64,000 nucleotides of DNA from Corallococcus silvisoli (lineage in GTDB: Bacteria > Myxococcota > Myxococcia > Myxococcales > Myxococcaceae): the NCBI RefSeq assembly GCF_009909145.1, contig NZ_JAAAPJ010000014.1, positions 186,001 through 250,000 of the forward strand, read 5' to 3'. The notes under the pieces are model-generated. The model was given only the letters and a program-made list of their open reading frames with translations. It was not told the DNA's origin and did no database searches. Both the position numbers and the translations under genes were made by a program. Positions 36,685 through 44,595 of the stretch are shown piece after piece; the stretch's first letter is position 1; the number at the start of each line of letters is the position of its first letter.

Positions 36685-37481
36685 AGTGGTACGAACGACA
36701 TGCGGACGCGGGGCTGACGCGCTGGTCCCTGGGGGAGCTATCCGCTCCCGAATCCTCGCGGCTCCTGCGCCACGCGCACGCCTGTGCCCGCTGTGGCGTC
36801 CGGTATGACAAGTGGGCCCACGCCCACCGCGTCTTCGAGTCCGGCCAGACGGACACCCCCACCGCCCTGGAGCTGGAGGCGCTCACCGCCGCGGGCCTGG
36901 AGGCCGCCCTCGGCGCCGCGGTGCCCTCGGACGCGACCCCGGCCCGGTGGCCCACCCTGGCGGTGCTCGGCGCGACGCTCGCGGCCCTCTTCCTGTCGGT
37001 GATGGTGACGCCCACGTCCGTCGGCCCCACCATCGCCGCGCCCACCGAACCCGAGTTCAGCCCGCGGGGGGCCGTGCATGACCCGGCCCCTCCCATCCTC
37101 CTCCCGCTGGCGCAGCCGGTGCTGCGCATCTTCTGCTCGGCGCCAGGCGAGCGGATGCGCGAGCTGCACTCCGGGACCGCCTGTGCGCCGGGGGCCAAGC
37201 TGGCGTTCGCGGCCGGGGCCCGCACGCCCTACGCCCACGTGGCGGTGCGGGTGCGCGCCGGGGGCCATGAGGAGGTCAACGGCCCCTACGCGCTCAGCGG
37301 CAAGGCAGGCGAAGAGGGTCCCCTGGACCTGACGGTCGTCCTGCCCGCGACCCCCGATATGGCCGAAATCACCGCGACGTTCTCCGAGCACCCGGACGCC
37401 ACCCTGGCGGCCCTGCGGAGCGGAGTAACGGAGGGGGTGGTGGTGCTCAGGCAGGAGGTCCAGGTAAAGGATTCTCCATGA
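36681..37481 (+). CDS. zinc-finger anti-sigma factor-like membrane protein
   Basis: 266 residues. The N-terminal domain has H31-xxx-C35-xx-C38 (HAHACARCG), the ZAS anti-sigma zinc motif. One membrane helix (about 90-108, WPTLAVLGATLAALFLSVMV) is followed by a periplasmic domain of about 150 residues with two Cys in IFCSAP and GTACAPG. The order and ATGA overlaps with the sigma gene upstream and the caspase gene downstream fit a membrane anti-sigma factor. Its periplasmic part may be the sensing or proteolysis-sensitive region. No known regulated-proteolysis site is visible. Confidence 0.8.
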   Translation: MKWYERHADAGLTRWSLGELSAPESSRLLRHAHACARCGVRYDKWAHAHRVFESGQTDTPTALELEALTAAGLEAALGAAVPSDATPARWPTLAVLGATLAALFLSVMVTPTSVGPTIAAPTEPEFSPRGAVHDPAPPILLPLAQPVLRIFCSAPGERMRELHSGTACAPGAKLAFAAGARTPYAHVAVRVRAGGHEEVNGPYALSGKAGEEGPLDLTVVLPATPDMAEITATFSEHPDATLAALRSGVTEGVVVLRQEVQVKDSP

Positions 37482-39202
37482 AGAAGCTGGAAGTGCTCCT
37501 GGGAGCGGCCCTGCTGATGGCGGCTCCCGAGGCATTCGCTGAGACCGTGCGACGGGCGCTCGTCATCGCCCACAATGGCAGTGACGACCCGTCGCTCGCG
37601 CCCCTGCGCTACGCGGACGACGACGGCGTGCTGTGGGCGGAGACGCTCAAGCGGCTGGGCGTGGAGACCACGCTGCTGGTGGATCCGGACGACTCCACGC
37701 GCCAGGCCGGCAGCCTGATGCTCCAGTCCGCGCAGCCTCCCACGCGCGCCGCGGTGGAGCAGGCGGTGAAGCGGCTCCAGGCCGCGGCGCTCGCGGACCG
37801 CGCGGCGGGGCGCCAGACGGACGTGCTCATCGTCTACGTGGGCCATGGCAACACGGACAGCGCGGGCCGCGCCTACTTCACGCTCGCCGACGCGCGCCTG
37901 GACCGGACCAGCCTCTACGCGGAGGTCGTGGATCCGATGGGCGCGGACTACGTCCACGTCATCGCGGATGCCTGCCGCGCGTCGGGCGTGGTGGGCCGTC
38001 GCGGGGGCACGCCGGACGCGGCGGTGCTGGCGGAGCTGCGCGGGGTGCTGGCGCGCGAGCAGCTGACGTCGCGGCCGAACGTGGGCGCCCTCTTCGCGGA
38101 GAGCGAGGACGGGGAGACGCACGAGTGGTCGCGCATCCGCGCGGGCGTCTTCAGCCACGTGGCGCGTTCGGGCCTCCTGGGCGGCGCGGACATCAACGGC
38201 GACGGGCAGGTGGAGTACAGCGAGCTGGCCGCGTTCGTGGCCGCGTCGCTGCACGGCGTGAAGGGCCTGCCCGCGCGCCTGTCCGTCAACGCCTTCGCGC
38301 CCACGGCCGCGCCCCGCCGCCCGCTGGTGGGCCCCGCGCCGGAGGGGCCCCGCGTCACCTTCCCCGCGGGCTTCGCGTACGCGCGCATCTCCGTGGAGGA
38401 CGCGGACGGCCAGCGGCTGGTGGACGTGCGGCGCTCGGAGCAGCAGTGGACGCGGATCCTCCTGCCCCCGCGCGACGTGTACTGGGTGCGCGCGCCGAAC
38501 GCGGAGGCGCGGCTCACGCTGGCGCAGCTGTCCGCCGGCACGCCCGAGCTGCGCCCCCGGGAGTTGCAGGAGCGAGGCCCCGCGGAGGAGGCGCTCCGCC
38601 GCGGCCTGTTCTCCGTGCCGTTGGACCGCCCCTTCTACGAGGAGTACGTGGCCGCCGCGGGGCTGGTGCCGGTGGACTTCACCGGCCTCCAGACGCCCGT
38701 CATCGGCGGGTCCCTGTCCCCGCTGGCGGCGGCGCCGTCTGGCTGGACGTCCGGGCTGGAGCTGGGCCTGGGCGCGGGGCGCTCGCCCCTGGGGCTGGCG
38801 AAGTTCGCCACCGGGCCCAGCCTGTCGTGGCGCACGCCGTCCTCGGTGCACCTGCTCTACTACGGCGCGCGCGGGGCGTATGGCGTGACGCCGCTCGCGA
38901 GCCGGGACGGCATCCGGCTGCACCGCTTCACCGTGGAGGGGCTGGTGGGGTTGGAGAGTCCCACGCGCGTGCCGCTGTTCGCGGAGGTGGGCGTGGGCTG
39001 GGGCCTGTTGGGCCTGACGGCGCCGGGCTTCCGCCAGGCGGACCCGCTGCTGCTCACCGGCCACGTGGCCGCGGGCGTGATGGGCCGGCTCGCGGGGATG
39101 AAGTTGCGGCTGTCGGCCCAGGTGGGCCTGGACCGAGTCACCGCCAACGGCCAGACCGGGACGGATCCGCAGTACGGCCTGGAAGTGTCCCTGAGGCGCT
39201 AA
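37478..39202 (+). CDS. exported caspase-family (peptidase C14) protein with EF-hand and C-terminal barrel-like domain
   Basis: 574 residues. Signal peptide EVLLGAALLMAAPEAFA. The caspase-like domain spans about 25-270. His123 (VYVGHGNTDS) and Cys166 (VIADACRASG) form the catalytic dyad. An EF-hand-like calcium loop lies at 238-249 (DINGDGQVEYSE). The C-terminal part (about 425-574) is strand-rich with repeated Gly/aromatic patterns (GLELGLGAGRSPLG, VGWGLLGL, GLEVSLRR) and could insert in or dock to the outer membrane. Its ATG overlaps the anti-sigma stop (ATGA). So an envelope peptidase is locked into one operon with a sigma/anti-sigma pair. Its substrate is unknown; the anti-sigma periplasmic domain is a natural candidate. 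Confidence 0.9.
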   Translation: MKKLEVLLGAALLMAAPEAFAETVRRALVIAHNGSDDPSLAPLRYADDDGVLWAETLKRLGVETTLLVDPDDSTRQAGSLMLQSAQPPTRAAVEQAVKRLQAAALADRAAGRQTDVLIVYVGHGNTDSAGRAYFTLADARLDRTSLYAEVVDPMGADYVHVIADACRASGVVGRRGGTPDAAVLAELRGVLAREQLTSRPNVGALFAESEDGETHEWSRIRAGVFSHVARSGLLGGADINGDGQVEYSELAAFVAASLHGVKGLPARLSVNAFAPTAAPRRPLVGPAPEGPRVTFPAGFAYARISVEDADGQRLVDVRRSEQQWTRILLPPRDVYWVRAPNAEARLTLAQLSAGTPELRPRELQERGPAEEALRRGLFSVPLDRPFYEEYVAAAGLVPVDFTGLQTPVIGGSLSPLAAAPSGWTSGLELGLGAGRSPLGLAKFATGPSLSWRTPSSVHLLYYGARGAYGVTPLASRDGIRLHRFTVEGLVGLESPTRVPLFAEVGVGWGLLGLTAPGFRQADPLLLTGHVAAGVMGRLAGMKLRLSAQVGLDRVTANGQTGTDPQYGLEVSLRR

Positions 39203-39281
39203 CGGACGCGGGCCGGAGCCGTGGGCCGCGCCCTGTCCCGCGCACGCCGCGCCCACCCCGAGCCCTTGGCGGATCCTTCCG

Positions 39282-40583
39282 ATGCCCCGTTCGCGCCTCC
39301 TGCCCACCGTGTTGTCGAGCGCCGTCCTGGCCGCGGCGGTGCTCGCCAGCTGCGACCCCATCTGCCTGGACGGGGTCTCCCCGCCCGGACCGGGCCGCGA
39401 GTACCAGAGCGTGTCCGGCGCCTGCGTGGCGGTCGTGGTGACCAGCCCCGACGCTGGCGGGAGCGACGGCGGCACGGACGCGGGCGACGCGGGTGAAGAC
39501 CCCGACGCCGGCCCGGGCGAGCAGTCCTGCGGCAAGTCGGGCTGGACGACCCAGGTGCTGGATGAAGGCCTGGACAGCCTCAGCGCGACGTTCGTCTTCG
39601 ACGCGCGGGGCGTGGGCCACTACGCCTATTCCAAGGACTCACACCTGTACGTGGGCACGACCCGGCCGGGGGACGCTCCGATGCAGGTCGGCGGCGTTGC
39701 GACGGCCTACGACGTGAACATGGCGGTGGCCGCGGACGGCACGCACCATGTGCTGTTCCAGCAAGGTGATTCCTTCGGCTACGCGCACGACACCGGCGGT
39801 GTCTGGCATTCGGAGCTGTTGGGAAAGGGCTGGATCGGCGCCATCGCGCTCGACTCCCAGGGAGCGCCGCACCTCTTCATTGGCCAGCCCTCCATGCTGA
39901 TGGGCTATCTGTACGGGACGCGCTCCGAAGACGGAACCTGGAGCCTGACCCCGCTGAATGCGCTTGGCATCGCGGGCGATCGCGAGCGGCTGGTGGTGGA
40001 TGCCGCGGGCCACCTCCACACGGTGTTCGTGCGCACGCTCAGCGGGAGCTTCCAGGCCGTGTACGCGACCAACGCGGCGGGAACCTGGACCGAGGAGCCG
40101 CTGGACTGGACGATTCCCAATGGCTCGCCACGCTTTCGAATCGCGCTCCGGGTGGACGCGGCCGGGCAACCTTCCCTTCTGGGCTCCGACAGCCAGGGCG
40201 CGTCTCTGTGGGTGAAGGATGGCAGCGGCTGGAAGCAGCAGAGGCTCGGGGGCCTCTTGAGCCGCGGCCCCTCGCTGACGGAGAGCCCTTCGGGGCTGGG
40301 GGTGGCCCTGCTGGATGACGCGGCCCCGGACGCGAACTCGAGCGGAAGCCCCAGCCAGTGGGTCGTGAAGACATGGGACGGCCCGAGCGTCGTCGGAACG
40401 ACGCCGCCCGCGCTCCTGGAGACGCGGGATGGCGGGAACGCGCTCCTCGGTGACTCCGCGGTGCACGTGGACGCCCAGGACGCGGTGCAGGCAGGCCTCT
40501 TCTACATCCACTACACCTCCCCGGATGGCGGCGGCCTGCCCCAGATGACACGCGGCCTGCGCTACGCGCGCTACTGCCCATAG
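39282..40583 (+). CDS. lipoprotein with propeller-like repeats, copy 1 of tandem pair
   Basis: 433 residues. The signal peptide ends in LASC (lipobox). A short Cys-bearing segment (CDPICLDGVSPP) and an Asp/Gly linker (GGSDGGTDAGDAGEDPDAGPGE) precede a beta-rich domain (about 85-433) with repeated GVGHYAYS, DGTHHVLFQ, AAGHLHTVF and DAAGQPSLLG units, suggestive of a beta-propeller. It ends GLRYARYCP. It is about 60% alike by eye to the next gene over its whole length. It follows the caspase gene by 79 bases on the same strand and may be part of its transcript. Confidence 0.82.
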   Translation: MPRSRLLPTVLSSAVLAAAVLASCDPICLDGVSPPGPGREYQSVSGACVAVVVTSPDAGGSDGGTDAGDAGEDPDAGPGEQSCGKSGWTTQVLDEGLDSLSATFVFDARGVGHYAYSKDSHLYVGTTRPGDAPMQVGGVATAYDVNMAVAADGTHHVLFQQGDSFGYAHDTGGVWHSELLGKGWIGAIALDSQGAPHLFIGQPSMLMGYLYGTRSEDGTWSLTPLNALGIAGDRERLVVDAAGHLHTVFVRTLSGSFQAVYATNAAGTWTEEPLDWTIPNGSPRFRIALRVDAAGQPSLLGSDSQGASLWVKDGSGWKQQRLGGLLSRGPSLTESPSGLGVALLDDAAPDANSSGSPSQWVVKTWDGPSVVGTTPPALLETRDGGNALLGDSAVHVDAQDAVQAGLFYIHYTSPDGGGLPQMTRGLRYARYCP

Positions 40584-40618
40584 GCCCGCGCACGCCGCGC
40601 CCCTGGCGGATTCTTCCC

Positions 40619-41935
40619 ATGCCCCGTTCGCTCCTCCTGCCCACCGCGTTGTCGAGCGCCGTCCTGGCCGCGGCGGTGCTCGCCAGCTGCGACCCCATCT
40701 GCCTGGACGGGGTCTCCCCACCCGAACCGGGCCGCGAGTACCAGAACGTGTCCGGCACCTGCGTGGCGGTCGTGGTGACCAGCCCTGACTCCGGAGGGAG
40801 TAACGACGGAACGGACGCGGGCGACGCGGGCGAAGACCCCGACGCCGGCCCGGGCGAGCAGGCCTGCGGCAAGTCGGGGTGGACGACGTGGGTGGTGGAC
40901 GAGGGGCTGGATGTCATCACCGCGGGCTTCGCCTTCGACGCGCAGGGCGTGGGCCACTACGCCTATTCGAAGAACTCGCGCCTGTATGTAGGCACCACCC
41001 GCCCGGGCGACGGCCCAGCGCAGGCGGGCGACGTCTCGCCCCTCTATGACGTGCACATGGCGGTGGCCGTGGACGGCACCCACCACGTGCTGTTCCAACA
41101 GGGAGACTCCTTCGGCTATGCGCATGACACGGGAGGGGTCTGGCGCTCACAGCTGCTGGGGAAGGGCCGGGCCGGGGCCATCGCGCTCGATCCCCAGGGA
41201 GCGCCGCACCTGCTCGTCGAACAACCCGGCTCCGAGAGACAGACCTACGTGCATGGCGCCATTGGCGACGGGGGAACCTGGACCCTGAACCCGCTCCCAG
41301 TGCCAATCCCGCTGGGCGATCGCGAGCGGCTGGCGGTGGATGCCGCCGGCCATCTCCACGCCGTGTTCCTGCTCACGCTGGGCCTCGACGAAAGCCAGGT
41401 CGTGTACGCCAGCAACACGTCCGGGACCTGGGCCACCGAGCCTCTGGACTGGATGGTTCCCCTGGGCTCGCCACGACTGCGCGTCGCGCTCCAGGTGGAC
41501 GCGGACGGGCGGCCCGCCCTGCTGGGCTCCAACAACCAGGGAGCGTGGCTGTGGCGGAAGGAGGACAGCGGCTGGAAGGCCCGCGGGCTGGGGCCCTTCA
41601 TGAGCCGTGGCCCCGCGCTGCAGCTGGGGCCCGGGGACCAGATGTCGACCCTGCTGGATGACGCGGACCCGTTCTCGAACGTCGACGACAGCAGCGGCCA
41701 ACTGGTCGTGCAGTCGCTGACGGAGTCTGGCCGCGTCGGCTCGACACCGCCCCTGACCCTGGAGACGCTGGATGGAGGAAACGCGCGCGCCAGTGCTTCC
41801 GCGGTGTACGAGGATCTCGTGGACGGCAGGGCCCGGAGACAGGTGGGCTTCACCTACGTGCGTTTCTTCCACCCCAAGGACGGGGGCACCTCCGTGACGA
41901 CACGCGGCCTGCGCTACGCGCGTTACTGCCCGTAG
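40619..41935 (+). CDS. lipoprotein with propeller-like repeats, copy 2 of tandem pair
   Basis: 438 residues, paralog of the preceding gene. It has an almost identical start (MPRSLLLPTALSSAVLA), lipobox LASC, CDPICLDGVSPP, an Asp/Gly linker (SNDGTDAGDAGEDPDAGPGE) and the same repeat plan (GVGHYAYS, DGTHHVLFQQGDSFGYAHD, AAGHLHAVF), ending GLRYARYCP. The two copies also share the bases just before the start. Divergence is higher in the middle, which suggests different ligands or an older duplication. Only 35 bases separate the copies. Confidence 0.82.
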   Translation: MPRSLLLPTALSSAVLAAAVLASCDPICLDGVSPPEPGREYQNVSGTCVAVVVTSPDSGGSNDGTDAGDAGEDPDAGPGEQACGKSGWTTWVVDEGLDVITAGFAFDAQGVGHYAYSKNSRLYVGTTRPGDGPAQAGDVSPLYDVHMAVAVDGTHHVLFQQGDSFGYAHDTGGVWRSQLLGKGRAGAIALDPQGAPHLLVEQPGSERQTYVHGAIGDGGTWTLNPLPVPIPLGDRERLAVDAAGHLHAVFLLTLGLDESQVVYASNTSGTWATEPLDWMVPLGSPRLRVALQVDADGRPALLGSNNQGAWLWRKEDSGWKARGLGPFMSRGPALQLGPGDQMSTLLDDADPFSNVDDSSGQLVVQSLTESGRVGSTPPLTLETLDGGNARASASAVYEDLVDGRARRQVGFTYVRFFHPKDGGTSVTTRGLRYARYCP

Positions 41936-41996
41936 GCCCCGGGCGGACAGCCAGCGGTTGCGGGGCGCGGAAACCGGCGCCTACAGTCGCCGCGCC

Positions 41997-43700
41997 TTGA
42001 GCGAGTCCGTCCCGAACCCGAGTCCCCCGTCCCCCTCCCCCGCCGCGTCCCACCGGGCCCTCGTCGTCGCGCGAGTGCTGGCGGTGCTCGGAGGGCTGGG
42101 CTGGTTCCTGTGGATGGGCGGAGGGCCGGTGCTGCCGCCCACGCGCATCGACTGGATGATGCGCGAGGACTGGGCCGCGCACATCTTCGGCTGGCTCTTC
42201 TTCCGCAACGCGGACTGGCAGCTGCCGCTGGGCGCGGCGCCCAACCACTTCTATCCCTACGGCTCGTCGGTGGCGCTCACGGACGGCAACCCGTGGTTCG
42301 CCGTCCTCCTCAAGCCCTTCAACGGGCTGCTGCCCGTGGACTTCCAGTACACCGGACCGTGGCTGGGCCTGTGCTACGCGCTGATGGGCTACTTCGGCGC
42401 CCGGCTGGTGGAGACGGTGTCCCCCCGCCCGGTGCCCGTGGCGCTGGGCGGCGCGCTGCTGGCGCTGTCGCCGGTGATGGCGGCGCGCTTCGGCCACCCC
42501 ACGCTGTGCGCGCACTGGCTGCTGGTGGCGCTGCTGTGGCTCAACCTGCGCGACGTGGCGGACGCGCGCGCCGCGACGCGGAGCCTGGGCCTCGCGGCCC
42601 TCTTCAACGCCATCGCCTCCGGCACCCACCCGTACTGGGTGGCCATGCTGATGCCGCTGACGCTGGCGCTCGGGGTGCGGCTCGTCTGGAGCCGGAAGCT
42701 CGGCCTCGCGCGCGTCGCGGGGGCCTGCGCGGGCATCGCGGCGCTGGACGTGGGGCTGTTCGCCCTCTTCGGCTACTTCGGCGGGAGCGGCCTGGGCGCG
42801 GAGGGCTTCGGGGACTTCTCCGCGGACCTGGCCACGCTGGTGAACCCGCTGGGCTGGTCGCGACTGCTGCCGGACCTCCCCGCGGCGCCCCGGCAGGGCG
42901 AGGGCTTCGGCTACCTGGGCGCGGGGGCCTTGCTGCTCCTCGCGCTCGCGGCCGTGAGCCTGCCGCTGCGCTCGCGTGAAGCGCGCGCGCTGGACTGGCG
43001 CCGGGGGCTGCCCGCGGCGGTCGTGGTGCTGCTGATGGCTGTCTACGCGCTGTCCTCGCGCGTGACGTGGCTGGGCCAGCCGGTGGCGGACCTGGGCGCG
43101 CTGTACGCGCCGCTGGTGAAGGCCACGAACGCGTTCCGCGCCTCGGGCCGCTTCGTGTGGCCGCTGGACTATCTGCTCGTCGTCGGCGCGGTGCTGCTGG
43201 TGGTGCGCCTGTGGAGGGGCGTGCCCGGCGTCGCCGGGGCCGCGCTGGCGGTGGCGCTGGCGGTGCAGGCGTACGACGCTCGTGAAGACAAGAGCGCCCT
43301 CTTCAAGCCCGTGCGCTTCCAGCGCCTGCGGTCTCCGGACTGGGCCGCGCTGGAGGGCCCCTACCAGCACCTGGCCCTCTTCCCACCGCATGTGCAGTGG
43401 GTGTGCCGGTACGACGAGCCGCTGGTGAACGCGCTGGCGTATCAGGCGTACCGGCTGAAGCTCACCTTCAACAGCGGCTACGCGTCGCGCACACCCCAGG
43501 CCCTGGAGGCGGAGTGCCACGCGCCGCTGCCCCCGGGCGGACTGGACGCGCGCACCGCGTACGTGGTGCTGCCCGAACACCTGCGGCCCTTCCTCGATGC
43601 GGGCGCGAGGTGCGGCCGGGTGGAGGGGCTGCCGGTGTGCGTGGTGGCCGGCAACACGGACGCGTTCGCCCAGGGGCTCGCGCGACAGCCCCTCCGTTGA
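41997..43700 (+). CDS. polytopic membrane protein, glycosyltransferase-like (DUF6311-like)
   Basis: 567 residues from a TTG at 41997; another TTG at 41958 is possible and the start is uncertain. About ten hydrophobic helices. A first loop (WMMREDWAAHIFGWLFFR, NHFYPYGSSVALTDGNPWF) has the acidic and aromatic pattern of GT-C type membrane glycosyltransferases. The C-terminal periplasmic-like domain (about 440-567) has a Cys pair (ECHAPLP and GARCGRVEGLPVC). Family identity is likely but not certain. It could add sugars to lipid carriers or protein. It is followed by the palindrome upstream of the VOC gene. Confidence 0.75.
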   Translation: MSESVPNPSPPSPSPAASHRALVVARVLAVLGGLGWFLWMGGGPVLPPTRIDWMMREDWAAHIFGWLFFRNADWQLPLGAAPNHFYPYGSSVALTDGNPWFAVLLKPFNGLLPVDFQYTGPWLGLCYALMGYFGARLVETVSPRPVPVALGGALLALSPVMAARFGHPTLCAHWLLVALLWLNLRDVADARAATRSLGLAALFNAIASGTHPYWVAMLMPLTLALGVRLVWSRKLGLARVAGACAGIAALDVGLFALFGYFGGSGLGAEGFGDFSADLATLVNPLGWSRLLPDLPAAPRQGEGFGYLGAGALLLLALAAVSLPLRSREARALDWRRGLPAAVVVLLMAVYALSSRVTWLGQPVADLGALYAPLVKATNAFRASGRFVWPLDYLLVVGAVLLVVRLWRGVPGVAGAALAVALAVQAYDAREDKSALFKPVRFQRLRSPDWAALEGPYQHLALFPPHVQWVCRYDEPLVNALAYQAYRLKLTFNSGYASRTPQALEAECHAPLPPGGLDARTAYVVLPEHLRPFLDAGARCGRVEGLPVCVVAGNTDAFAQGLARQPLR

Positions 43701-43708
43701 TGCGCCGC

Positions 43709-43732
43709 GACACTGAATTTCCTTTCAGTGTC
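43709..43732 (+). promoter_or_regulatory. perfect inverted repeat, candidate operator of the VOC gene
   Basis: GACACTGAA (43709-43717) and TTCAGTGTC (43724-43732) are perfect arms around TTTCCT. The low GC content and position (9 bases after the previous stop, 66 before the next start) suit a repressor site, as for ArsR-type regulators. A role as terminator of the upstream gene is also possible. Confidence 0.5.
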
Positions 43733-43745
43733 CCTCCCCAGCGCT

Positions 43746-43762
43746 GTTACCTTCCAGGTAAC
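43746..43762 (+). promoter_or_regulatory. second inverted repeat upstream of the VOC gene
   Basis: GTTACC (43746-43751) and GGTAAC (43757-43762) with 5 bases between, centred about 44 bases before the ATG at 43798. It could be a second operator or part of the leader. Confidence 0.35.
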
Positions 43763-43797
43763 CCGGATCACCCGGGCGCACAGCGAGGGGAGCAACC

Positions 43798-44580
43798 ATG
43801 CCGACGATGACGAAGCACGCCGCGGGGACGGTGTCCTGGGTGGACCTGATGGCCTGGGACCTGGAGAAGGCCCAGGACTTCTATGGGGCGGTGTTCGGCT
43901 GGACGTTCGGGCCCAGCTTGAAGGAGAACGGCTACTACACGATGGCCCGCACGCAGGGCAGCGAGGTGGCGGCGATGATGCCGCGCCCCAAGGACTCGCC
44001 CGCCCCCTCGGCCTGGAACGTCTATTTCGCCGTGGAGAGCGTGGACCGCTCCGTCGCCCGTCTGAAGGAGCTGGGCGGCAAGGTGATGATGGAGCCCATG
44101 GACGTCAGCGAGGCGGGGCGCATGGCCTTCTGTCAGGACCCGACCGGGGCGGCCTTTGGCTTCTGGCAGCCGAACAAGTTCCCTGGCGCGGGCCGGGTGA
44201 ACGAGCCCGGCACCATGGCCTGGCACGAGGCGAAGACGCGCGATGGCGAGAAGGCCGTCGCCTTCTACAAGGACCTCTTCGGCATGACGGCGGACAAGAT
44301 GCCGGGGGAGCAGATGCAGTACTGGGTCCTGAAGAAGGACGGCGGTGAGGCGGCGGGCGTGATGCAGCTGGACGCGAAGACCCCCGCCAACGTGCCGGCC
44401 CACTGGATGGTCACCTTCGCCGTGGGCAACACCGACGAGACCGCGGCCACCGTCGCCCGCAAGGGTGGCACGGTCATCATGGCGCCGTTCGACTCGCCCT
44501 ACGGCCGCATCAGCATCGTCGCCGACCCCGGCGGCGCGGCCTTCGGCATCATCACCCTGGCGCGACCGCCGAAGCCGTAG
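43798..44580 (+). CDS. two-domain VOC (glyoxalase/extradiol dioxygenase fold) protein
   Basis: 260 residues with two VOC modules: about 8-125 (SWVDLMAWDLEKAQDFYGAVFGW, EAGRMAFCQDPTGAAFGFWQ) and about 135-255 (AWHEAKTRDGEKAVAFYKDLFG, ISIVADPGGAAFGIITL). Such proteins bind a metal through conserved His/Glu residues; the pattern here is like proteins thought to detoxify or resist small molecules. The substrate is unknown. AGGGGAG is about 5 bases before the ATG. It sits behind the palindromes and is convergent with larC. Confidence 0.88.
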   Translation: MPTMTKHAAGTVSWVDLMAWDLEKAQDFYGAVFGWTFGPSLKENGYYTMARTQGSEVAAMMPRPKDSPAPSAWNVYFAVESVDRSVARLKELGGKVMMEPMDVSEAGRMAFCQDPTGAAFGFWQPNKFPGAGRVNEPGTMAWHEAKTRDGEKAVAFYKDLFGMTADKMPGEQMQYWVLKKDGGEAAGVMQLDAKTPANVPAHWMVTFAVGNTDETAATVARKGGTVIMAPFDSPYGRISIVADPGGAAFGIITLARPPKP

Positions 44581-44595
44581 TCCGCGGCTGCCGCA

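Noticed and set aside
41850..43580. Long minus-strand frame opposite the membrane glycosyltransferase-like gene
   Set aside because: Arg/His/Gln-rich sequence typical of an antisense shadow in GC-rich DNA; the plus frame has real membrane helices.
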